Below, in pieces: positions 7,801-13,986 of a DNA stretch of 24,574 nt. The position numbers and the translations under genes were made by a program. Each line of letters starts with the position of its first letter. The first letter of the stretch is position 1. This DNA is from CAYFJO01 sp964343305 (lineage in GTDB: Bacteria > Planctomycetota > Planctomycetia > Pirellulales > Pirellulaceae), in assembly GCA_964343305.1 (NCBI GenBank), contig CAYFJO010000135.1:1-24574 (forward strand), read 5' to 3'. Under the pieces are notes generated by a model. That model had not been told where the DNA came from, did no database searches, and saw only the letters and a program-made list of their open reading frames with translations.

Positions 7801-8698
7801 CGCCCGAATATTGACCCGTGTGGGCGAGAACGGCCATTTCTGGTTTGCCCCCAACGACTTCGTATCTCAACACGAAATCCTTGTTGGGAATTGAGTCTTT
7901 CTGCAATAGTCGTAGTCGCGCCTTGGATGTGCCGTGCGGTTTTGTGTGAACGTCGTGGTTGGAGTTCTTCAGATTTTGTATTGGCACCCCCGCGTCAAGA
8001 TTGACGGTCAGGCTAATGTCGTGACTGGTTCGAGTCCCCGGACGCAGAACGGGCGGGTTGATTTTGCCGGCATCGGCGACCGCAGGCTGACCGGGTGACG
8101 GCTGCGGATTATAGCGAGGTCCGACGACCATCGGAAAATCAAACTCGTAAGTGCCCTGGTCATACTTCAAGACGTCCACATACGAAATCTCGATGTTGAT
8201 CTCTTGGCCGGGAGCAATGTTGCCGACGGACTGGGTAAAGATGTTTGGTCGTTCCTGCTCCAAAAGCGATGCCGTTTGGCCCGATGCGATGGCCTGTTCA
8301 TAAATCTCACGAGCATGATTGCGGCGTTTGATGACGCCGACGACTCGTCGCTCGCCAACGACCATCGTCATCTCATCTATAGCCGCTTGGTGAGGTAGCG
8401 GAAAAACATATACCGCCTCGATTTTTTCTTTCGTCGGATTACGAAAGGTCTGAGTGACCCTGACGCGAGCGATGAATCCTGCGATATCTGCCTGGACATC
8501 AGTGTGCTGGAGCGGGCACTCGACGATGGTGGCATCTTCGGCCACGATCCGCAGCGCGCCTTGGGTAACGTCCTTGAATGCAGCTTCAGTCTTCGCCTTT
8601 TCAAGAGCCGCTTTATCTGGTTGAGTCTCTTTGGCATCCGTGCTGAGACAGTGGCCTGCGAGCAACAATGTGATCACGAGGAAACGCGGGTGGGACAT
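4814..8698 (-). CDS. Large exported VIT-VWA protein with C-terminal STN/secretin-N-like domains
   Basis: A 1,294-residue exported protein, probably surface or periplasmic. After a signal peptide (FLVITLLLAGHCLSTDA) comes a VIT domain at about 45-180 (VRVTQTFRNPTKEKIEAVYVFPLP, then a REIYEQA..GQTASLLEQERPNIFTQSVGNI block). A VWA domain follows at about 328-510 with an intact MIDAS (DVSGSM at D334, GGTRM, LTDGK). This order is that of inter-alpha-trypsin-inhibitor heavy-chain-like proteins. A helical, coiled-coil-prone stretch (about 700-850) leads to an STN/secretin-N0-like unit at about 875-955 (LDLVIRDQSLTDVLTLV...VVEALEWI...NGNKVKVF). Next is an N1-like segment (WIYDVSMIAIPP ... NQLMVVGDAATHAKVDDLL), then an unrecognised tail. 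No secretin pore domain and no sorting signal are present. ATG 8698 is preceded by AAGGAG at 8 bases. It is the last gene of a minus-strand block with DUF2330 and HEAT proteins. Confidence 0.85.
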   Translation of the reverse strand: MSHPRFLVITLLLAGHCLSTDAKETQPDKAALEKAKTEAAFKDVTQGALRIVAEDATIVECPLQHTDVQADIAGFIARVRVTQTFRNPTKEKIEAVYVFPLPHQAAIDEMTMVVGERRVVGVIKRRNHAREIYEQAIASGQTASLLEQERPNIFTQSVGNIAPGQEINIEISYVDVLKYDQGTYEFDFPMVVGPRYNPQPSPGQPAVADAGKINPPVLRPGTRTSHDISLTVNLDAGVPIQNLKNSNHDVHTKPHGTSKARLRLLQKDSIPNKDFVLRYEVVGGKPEMAVLAHTGQYSGDAKHVGAGYFMLMIQPKENESLKKSPPREIVFMVDVSGSMRGKPTEKTREAMKEMLTLCRKQDTLQVVTFASQANKLFDAPVPINEENVKRALEFTNNLRGSGGTRMLEGVKMAIDQPIDKERTRIVVMLTDGKIGNEAEIVRHIGENCGDQIRFWCVGIGSSPNMFLVDGVARQGGGMGKKLGLNDDTVALTTEIITRIQRAQLANIKIDWGELEIAETFPAKIPELWAGRPVVVFGRYKNGGEAEIKISGTTEGEHTSWPLSVSLPNEQKENDVLAKTWARRKIEDLMHQSYYQGSPAVEEEVTAIALDHRLMSQYTSFVAVDTKDAAKVGEPVRRPRRMVVPVPLPEGTQWEGFFGGDGIAVDRGGAVVSADRRHVRVTPLALSSDVSKKNADYGLQSRIAMYENAYRMQSEIPQVLREYNKPLASVSLGLQQQRVQEQIKSLERLVRMQKGIRDQTIGGSSMRDSHPAGGSSGLALARTGWAYQPYSWNRTPEALKKYVEHVKATLVSAKQLAEESKFEEARAMLTLAYFLDTPLRQLGRSVARNSAIEALHEIRRGEVSRFVKAMPALSKKLDLVIRDQSLTDVLTLVCKQAKLDVNIVKGSVEDAKSLTRSANRITFLDLRRVTVVEALEWITNPAHLMWSVNGNKVKVFSARRGSVESPWIYDVSMIAIPPTEELKQLKEPEKLNETLTKMSDEFIGAVRSTLKLADQSVVWFSGNQLMVVGDAATHAKVDDLLRNLADPSYKPGKELAQLHKRCSARATSRHESAKQARLAERQAHVASVHQQFSWPLLSAASRGDLDLEALTELQITWKDTASVELLTGKSGLLMLRSLWTVCEASRLLPDETELVALANEIKRIAREPAKETVVKFSGSQHQPDALAIFYAALVFNDPDGEFVKRARMVQQSEHRWTANLAEVLFGNGVPDEGLFFEKMTGEDAVLLSALACRRADGDAYNKFRSQSRRILGQQPLNGHVVVLVNRLATPFPSVQ

Positions 8699-8778
8699 CA
8701 AATCGCTCCTTGTTTGGTGTTGCGAGAACCCTGAGTGAGCTAGCAAAACTGATGACAAGAATTGGGTCTTTGAATTGA

Positions 8779-8803
8779 GACGAATCTATCGCCAGTTAGT
8801 TTC
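8779..8803 (-). promoter_or_regulatory. Candidate ECF-sigma promoter of the VIT-VWA gene
   Basis: On the minus strand GAAAC (8799-8803) and CGTC (8779-8782) are separated by 16 bases, the arrangement used by many ECF sigma factors. The extended forms are GAAACTA and CGTCTCA. The -10 element is 81 bp upstream of the start codon. A closely similar motif lies 78 bp upstream of the DUF2330 gene (12485-12510). Confidence 0.4.
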
Positions 8804-8921
8804 GCCAGATCGTCGCAAAGTTCACGAAATCGACAACAGATTAACATCGGCTGAAGTTGGAATGAAACATTGCGTTCTCTTCAACCTTCTACGCGGAATT
8901 CTTCGTTGTTTCGCGATGCCT

Positions 8922-8984
8922 CTGGACGGGATAAGAAGCTGAGCACGAAAGACGATATCAGTTCGTCGGAAAAGTGATGACATA
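8922..8984 (-). repeat. 63-bp imperfect direct repeat, copy B
   Basis: Partner of 4714-4775, in the same orientation. It begins 51 bases past the stop codon of the HEAT-repeat gene (9035) and about 220 bases upstream of the VIT-VWA start. Its 17-base end CTGGACGGGATAAGAAG is identical to copy A; one extra base interrupts the middle (GACGATATC against GACGTATC). Confidence 0.75.
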
Positions 8985-9034
8985 AACCGAGTCTAAGAGA
9001 ACGTCGGACCGCCATCGAGATCATTTCGAGACAT

Positions 9035-10462
9035 TCATTTGCCAATCTTGTCCAGTGTGTAGATGGCCGCTTTACGGACAGCTTGGTTCGGATCGGAACG
9101 GGCGTCCGTCAAATCGCTCACTGCCGTCTTTGCCGCTTTCCCAAACTCCGCGAGTGAATAGCAGGCTCGTGCGCGAATGCCGTGATGTTGATCCTGAAGC
9201 GCCTTCGTCAGCACTGGTATAACTGTAGCGGAGTTATCGGAATGTGCAACATCGCCAAGGCCGGATATCGCTCGATGTCGAATGCCATAGGCCTCGTTAT
9301 CGACTTCAGCAATTAGGGCAGGTATAGCGGATTCGTGTTTTTGGATTCTCCACAGAGCGATTGCCGCATCTACACGAACGTAACGGTTTTCGTCCTTGAG
9401 CCGTTGCACGAGGGCAGGCACCGCGGCTTTGGCGGACACACCGAATTTGCCAAGTGTTTTGGCGGCTCTGCTACGGACCGTTTCACCCGCGGACCGCCCC
9501 GATCGATCGATTTCGTTATTCAAGCCCTCGATCAGCTCTGGCATCACTGCCTGTTGGGATTTGGAGTCCAACAATTCGTTCGCGTACCAAGCCGCATGCC
9601 AAAACGTTTCGTCACGACGAGCGAGAATTCGTTTCAGCGATGGGACGGGATCAACGCCGCGCCGGATCCAAAAGTGGGCGTGCAGGCCACGCAACGAACC
9701 TGAGCCCCAGGAGTTTCCAAGCTCGCCAATCTTGAATTCTCTTTCGGAGACTCCAAGTCCCGTACCATAGTCTTCTTGGGTCAGTTTGGCCATCGCGGTG
9801 ACCGTTGCGACGTCGTCAACAACCTTGTGCACCGTCCCGGTGAGCGACCATTTTGTTTGATTGATTGTCGCGACAACTCGAAAGTCAGACCCTTCGGTTA
9901 CTGTGACTTCGAGCACGGCGTTCTTCCCCGCTCGCATCTCGAGGATTAGTGGTTCCGCATCCAATCGATCCGCGTTTGCTTGTTTTTTATCGTCATCTTT
10001 GAGCTGCTCGAAACTTACAAAGCAGTCGAACCCAATGCCCGACGAAAGGCTTCCACGATTGGCCGGGTATCCGCGCCCCAACTCAACGGGCAAGTCGAAA
10101 AAGCCAATCACCGGTGACATCTCGACCTGGCCTTTGAATCGCAGCCCGCCGTCTTCATCCTCTTGCAGGACGCCAGCCGCCCCAAGTCCATCCTTCACTT
10201 TGTATTTAAACGGCTTATCGGCAGTTACTACCGCGCTAAAAACTGGCGTCTGAACTTCAGTGGAGCCTTCCTTTGGGAAACGTCCATGGAATACCGACAA
10301 CTTGTACCTGTTCGCCTTGCTGGCTGGCGACTGGACCGTCGCTGCCCTTTTCTCTGGTGCGTCTTGCGCTGCACCCTTGCCCAACAAACTCAGACCAATG
10401 CAAACTGCAACAGACAACGTCACGAGTCGGTTCATCACGGCTGGGGTAAGGTTACCGATCAT
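9035..10462 (-). CDS. Exported HEAT-repeat protein
   Basis: About 475 residues. The N-terminus is a signal peptide (hydrophobic LVTLSVAVCIGLSLLGKGAAQ). The next 200 or so residues form an unrecognised beta-rich domain (FHGRFPKEGSTEVQTPVFSA ... GFFDLPVELGRGYP). The C-terminal half, from about residue 270, is tandem HEAT/PBS-lyase-like repeats, e.g. VRSRAAKTLGKFGVSAKAAV, YVRVDAAIALWRIQKHESAI, GIRHRAISGLGDVAHSDNSA, GIRARACYSLAEFGKAAKTA and AVRKAAIYTLDKIG. Such helical solenoids are usually protein-binding scaffolds. The ATG at 10462 has GAAGGG upstream and overlaps the end of the DUF2330 gene by 11 bases. The ATG at 10435 (MNRLVTL) is an alternative that also keeps the signal peptide but has no ribosome site. 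Position between DUF2330 and VIT-VWA suggests a shared envelope role; biochemical function is unknown. Confidence 0.75.
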   Translation of the reverse strand: MIGNLTPAVMNRLVTLSVAVCIGLSLLGKGAAQDAPEKRAATVQSPASKANRYKLSVFHGRFPKEGSTEVQTPVFSAVVTADKPFKYKVKDGLGAAGVLQEDEDGGLRFKGQVEMSPVIGFFDLPVELGRGYPANRGSLSSGIGFDCFVSFEQLKDDDKKQANADRLDAEPLILEMRAGKNAVLEVTVTEGSDFRVVATINQTKWSLTGTVHKVVDDVATVTAMAKLTQEDYGTGLGVSEREFKIGELGNSWGSGSLRGLHAHFWIRRGVDPVPSLKRILARRDETFWHAAWYANELLDSKSQQAVMPELIEGLNNEIDRSGRSAGETVRSRAAKTLGKFGVSAKAAVPALVQRLKDENRYVRVDAAIALWRIQKHESAIPALIAEVDNEAYGIRHRAISGLGDVAHSDNSATVIPVLTKALQDQHHGIRARACYSLAEFGKAAKTAVSDLTDARSDPNQAVRKAAIYTLDKIGK

Positions 10463-12407
10463 CCCTGGGACCCTTCGTTCCACGATTTTGGCCTTGCGCT
10501 GGCTGGCCTGCCGCACCCCAAATTCGGAACGGACCATCCTTCTTACCGCGAGTGTATTTTCCCACCCAATGTTTGACTCGTGGAGAGTGATATCCAACGG
10601 AGAGTCCGTGACGCTGTCCATCCATGAATGTTTCGATTATCAGATCGGTCTTGTGACTCTGCCACACAAAGATGCCTTTCCAGGGACGTTCATCCCGCAA
10701 CTCGCCGGGTGTTTTGGCGTCCTTTAGCGGCACAGGGTTAATTCCAGCTTCGGTCGCGATTTGGCGAAGCGTTTGGTAGTCAAAGGTTCGTTCACCGTAT
10801 TCCACCATAGCCTTGGGACTCTTTCGACAAACAACCGACTTCTCGGAGCACCAGGCAGATTGTGTAGCCGCCATCAATAAGTGTGCAGCTAGGATCAGGG
10901 CCACAAGCCAGCGAGAGTGTTTTTTCAATCGCACCGCGACGAACAATCCCACAAAGGCGATTATGCACAGCGAGAGAACCAAGGCTGTCTGTGAGTTTGC
11001 CAAAGATTGAGTGTCAGTGCCACGAGTATTGGCCAACACGTCCGATTGCCTTGGTGCAAGCGCACCGACCTTTAGAATCCCTTCTTTTTTCGGTGATGGT
11101 CCGTTGAGATTCGCATCGTACGATGTTGGACGGTTCCGTCTCGATGGCATTTTGTATTCCGCGAATGTCAGGTTCTGCGTGCCGAGGACCTCTCTTGGAA
11201 AATCACCGTCTACAACGGTCAACGTCATGTCTTTGAGGTTGCTCAGTGCTTGCTCGACCGTCTCTTTGCGCTCTTTTTCGAGTGATTGATTGTTGAGTTT
11301 GTCGATATCCGGTCCTCGCAGCCCAAATCGTTCGCCGATGCGAAGCAATTCCTTTTCGCGCTCTTCGTGAGGCAGCGCGAGCCAGCCCGATTGGAATGCC
11401 AACAAGTCGGACGCAAACAATTCGCCAGCCGCGCCATTTTTGGGAACTGGATTTCGTTGCGCAGGTAACTGCTTGCGTCGATACTCTGGAATGTCCGCTT
11501 CCGTGCCACCAATAATCCGCAGAGGCAACGATTGCGTGAGGTTGTTGTAAAGCTGATTGCCTGAGATCTGCCGGACGACATATTCTTCAGGGATGGAACG
11601 AATCTTACGGGGACCGTCGGTTAACAAATAGACGACGTTTCTCAGTTCACCCTTGTTGAAAGCTGAAAGCCGCATTGGCACTACTAACTCATCGGATTTG
11701 AAACGAAAACCCATGCCTTGCACATGGCCGTCGAAGGTCGAGCCCTTGGGAAGATTTGCGTTAACCGTTCGCTGTCCTGGCTTAGGGTCGACACCGTCTT
11801 TCTGACCGACTTTTGTCTTCACCGCGACAAAGCACCAGCCAGCTTCCACGTAATCGTTACACGGTCTGTCCATTCCTTTTGGATACTTGTAACCGTGATC
11901 GTCCATCCAGCGTTCTAGCGCCGCGGCACTGCCGGCTTCCAGCACTGCAACTTCATACATACCGACAGCCTCTTGCTTGAGCACTTTGACTTCTTCTTTG
12001 TACTCAAGGGCGTTTGTAGGTTGCTCTTCGCGTGTTCTCCTGCCGTCGAACTTCGCAAATCCCCGAAGGAATTGAACTCGCAAATCAACGACCACTTCTG
12101 GCGGATCGACCGTTGCCGCGATGTGTCCAAAGATATGATCGGGCACCTTGCGAATTGCGGGTGGCGATGGGAAAGGAATCAGCATCCCGAATTGATCCAC
12201 CTTCCCCGTGAATCCGGGACGGATCACAAACGTCTCGACCCCATCTTTGTAAAACACATAGGTTTGCTGAAGCCCGACGCGAGCGAGTGGAATTGGCTGG
12301 CCTGATGGATAGATCGGCGGGACCATGCCGCACGGATCAGCTTGCAAGATGCTTGGAGAACAAGAAAGGAATAACAAACACACAACGACTCTGCATTTGA
12401 CTCGCAT
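10452..12407 (-). CDS. DUF2330 domain protein with membrane hairpin and MORN-like tail
   Basis: A 651-residue membrane-anchored protein. After a signal peptide (VVVCLLFLSCSPSILQA) comes a DUF2330 domain, about residues 24-340. It is recognised by the PCG start, LARVGLQQTYVFYKDGVETF, the F-GKVDQFGMLIPFP-PPAIRKVPD block and DPPEVVVDL. Two hydrophobic segments at about 474-494 and 500-516 form a membrane hairpin. A C-terminal region holds MORN-variant-like motifs (FMDGQRHGLSVGYHSPR, KYTRGKKDGPFRIWG). The function of DUF2330 is unknown; proline-rich stretches fit an extracytoplasmic location. The ATG at 12407 has GGAG 8 bases upstream. The last 11 bases overlap the preferred start of the HEAT gene, indicating co-translation, and an ECF-type motif lies 78 bp upstream. 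It is the first gene of the minus-strand block. Confidence 0.85.
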   Translation of the reverse strand: MRVKCRVVVCLLFLSCSPSILQADPCGMVPPIYPSGQPIPLARVGLQQTYVFYKDGVETFVIRPGFTGKVDQFGMLIPFPSPPAIRKVPDHIFGHIAATVDPPEVVVDLRVQFLRGFAKFDGRRTREEQPTNALEYKEEVKVLKQEAVGMYEVAVLEAGSAAALERWMDDHGYKYPKGMDRPCNDYVEAGWCFVAVKTKVGQKDGVDPKPGQRTVNANLPKGSTFDGHVQGMGFRFKSDELVVPMRLSAFNKGELRNVVYLLTDGPRKIRSIPEEYVVRQISGNQLYNNLTQSLPLRIIGGTEADIPEYRRKQLPAQRNPVPKNGAAGELFASDLLAFQSGWLALPHEEREKELLRIGERFGLRGPDIDKLNNQSLEKERKETVEQALSNLKDMTLTVVDGDFPREVLGTQNLTFAEYKMPSRRNRPTSYDANLNGPSPKKEGILKVGALAPRQSDVLANTRGTDTQSLANSQTALVLSLCIIAFVGLFVAVRLKKHSRWLVALILAAHLLMAATQSAWCSEKSVVCRKSPKAMVEYGERTFDYQTLRQIATEAGINPVPLKDAKTPGELRDERPWKGIFVWQSHKTDLIIETFMDGQRHGLSVGYHSPRVKHWVGKYTRGKKDGPFRIWGAAGQPAQGQNRGTKGPRDDR

Positions 12408-12484
12408 CGCTGATCTCCGCTATATCGAGTGGCGCATTTGCGGTGGTGGGTCCAAGGACTGACTTGGGAGCAATTCCCATGATA

Positions 12485-12510
12485 GACGATTATGCGGCGT
12501 TTGTAGTTCC
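12485..12510 (-). promoter_or_regulatory. Candidate ECF-sigma promoter of the DUF2330 operon
   Basis: On the minus strand GGAAC (12506-12510) is followed after 17 bases by CGTC (12485-12488). The extended reading GGAACTA-N16-GTCTAT is close to the E. coli sigma-E form (GGAACTT, GTCTAA). The -10 element is 78 bp upstream of the DUF2330 start. It resembles the motif at 8779-8803 in sequence, spacing and distance to the start. Confidence 0.45.
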
Positions 12511-12610
12511 TATTTTGAGTCAGGCGAATGCCAACACAAGCGCCTGTCGTTTGAGTCGGAGCCCCATGAGGTCGTTGGGGAGTTACTAGCCGCTTGATGC
12601 TGACTATGGA

Positions 12611-13744
12611 TTAAGAGACCGTTTGAGTCATTCCTGATTCCGCCGCGCGGTAGGCGCCGAAGACGACCTTCAGCGCACGAAGTGATTCAGAACTGGTGAT
12701 CGGCCATTCAGTTTTCTCGAGCGCTGCATGGATGGCTTCCTGGAAAAAGGGCTGGTAGCCGCCTGTGGTATCCGCGAATTGCTGGACACCGCGCGGAGCT
12801 TTAGGATGCGTCGAGTACCACTCCAGTGGTGTCTTCGCGCGGAAGTCGAGCCGCAGCCAACCGTGCGATCCCCAAACACGAATGTTCAGTTGTTTTCCTT
12901 GGTTGAGATAATAGCCCGTGTTCAACGTTCCGATCATTCCACTTGCAAAACGGAAGTTAACGACAGCCGCATCCTCGACTTCGATCGGCTGGCCACCGAC
13001 ATTTTGACAAAAGCCAGTGACCTCGCGAATCGAGTCACCGATGAGAAACTGAATCACGTCCAGGTAGTGGACGCCGTGAAAGATCAGCTTGCCGCCGCCA
13101 GCGCGATCCTTGGACGACAACCAGGACTTGTGATACGCCGGACTCTTCAACCGTGTTTGGTCGGCAATCCAGTCCATCGTCGCGGAGTAGGGTTTGCCCA
13201 GCAGACCGTCGGCGATCAGTTGTCGCGCCTTCTTCACCGCCGCGCCGCTCCGCGTTGCCATCGCCAGCATTACCTGGCGCTCCTTTTTTTCCGCCAGACG
13301 AACGACTCGCTCGAAGTCTTCCAGCTTCGCGCAGCCTGGCTTTTCGGTGAGCACATGGCTGTCGGCGGTGATCGCAGCTTCGATGGCGGAGGGCATTCGA
13401 TGTCCTTCCATCGTAATCACGGTCAACGCTGGCCTGACCGCTTCCAGCATGCTGCGCGGGTCGTCGAAGAAGCGGTCGAAGCGATCGCCCAACCGGCTTC
13501 GCGAATCGTCGGCCGATTTACCCGTGTGGTCAGCGACCGCGACCTTTCGCACGCCCTGACATTTCGCCAGGACGTTCAGATGCCCCGTTCGGTGAGAAGC
13601 GGTAGGCTCGGTAATCACGCCCACGTCGATCGCATCGTCGTCGTTGGCGGCGGTACTGGCGACGGTGTGTTTTAGAGACGTAGCGACGCTCGCTACGGCT
13701 GCTCCTGCCAAAACCGTGCGTCGGGAAATCTCTTGTTTACTCAT
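12611..13744 (-). CDS. Tat-exported Gfo/Idh/MocA family oxidoreductase
   Basis: A 377-residue NAD(P)-dependent sugar oxidoreductase-like protein. The N-terminus is a twin-arginine signal (SRRTVLAGAAVASVATS), so it is probably exported folded with its cofactor. The Rossmann part is at about residues 38-155: KVAVADHT, a DDPRSMLEAVRPALTVI stretch, and the family EKP motif as EKPG. The C-terminal alpha/beta domain has the GGGKLIFHGVHYLDVIQFLIG block, carrying the conserved H-x2-D of the active site, and the FASGMIGTLNTGYY strand. The glycine-rich nucleotide loop near residue 41 (VGVITEPTASH) is less canonical than GxGxxG. The ATG at 13744 has GGAG about 8 bases upstream. Substrate unknown; exported members are frequent in planctomycetes, and some family members make the 3-keto sugars used by DUF1080 hydrolases. 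Confidence 0.85.
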   Translation of the reverse strand: MSKQEISRRTVLAGAAVASVATSLKHTVASTAANDDDAIDVGVITEPTASHRTGHLNVLAKCQGVRKVAVADHTGKSADDSRSRLGDRFDRFFDDPRSMLEAVRPALTVITMEGHRMPSAIEAAITADSHVLTEKPGCAKLEDFERVVRLAEKKERQVMLAMATRSGAAVKKARQLIADGLLGKPYSATMDWIADQTRLKSPAYHKSWLSSKDRAGGGKLIFHGVHYLDVIQFLIGDSIREVTGFCQNVGGQPIEVEDAAVVNFRFASGMIGTLNTGYYLNQGKQLNIRVWGSHGWLRLDFRAKTPLEWYSTHPKAPRGVQQFADTTGGYQPFFQEAIHAALEKTEWPITSSESLRALKVVFGAYRAAESGMTQTVS

Positions 13745-13986
13745 GGCTTTCTCCCAAGGGATGATCGGGTGGTGAAGTCATTGGAACAAATACGCAACCG
13801 AAACACCATCGTCTACCCGAGCGACAATGAATAGGACGGCATTGACCAGGAGAATTGCCTCATCAACACATCGCCGTCAAGATCGAGGTTTACGAACGAG
13901 GTATGCGGAACAAACGACTTTCGGTCTGCCGCGGATTCGCGATGCAAACCGAGCACGCGTTAAGTTACGTTGTCACGGGCCGTGGA

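Larger units (their letters stand above)
8699..9034. other. Intergenic region upstream of the VIT-VWA gene (336 bp)
   Basis: Separates the HEAT-repeat gene stop (9035) from the VIT-VWA start (8698), both minus strand. It contains the second copy of the 62-bp repeat and an ECF-type promoter motif, suggesting VIT-VWA has its own promoter. No gene is seen. Confidence 0.6.

Noticed and set aside
12728..13675. 315-codon plus-strand open frame antisense to the Gfo/Idh gene
   Set aside because: The minus-strand protein has clear family motifs and a ribosome site; the antisense translation has none.
13783..13815. ECF-like GGAAC ... CGTCTA on the plus strand
   Set aside because: The spacer between GGAAC and CGTC is 22 bases, too long for an ECF promoter, and no plus-strand gene follows.
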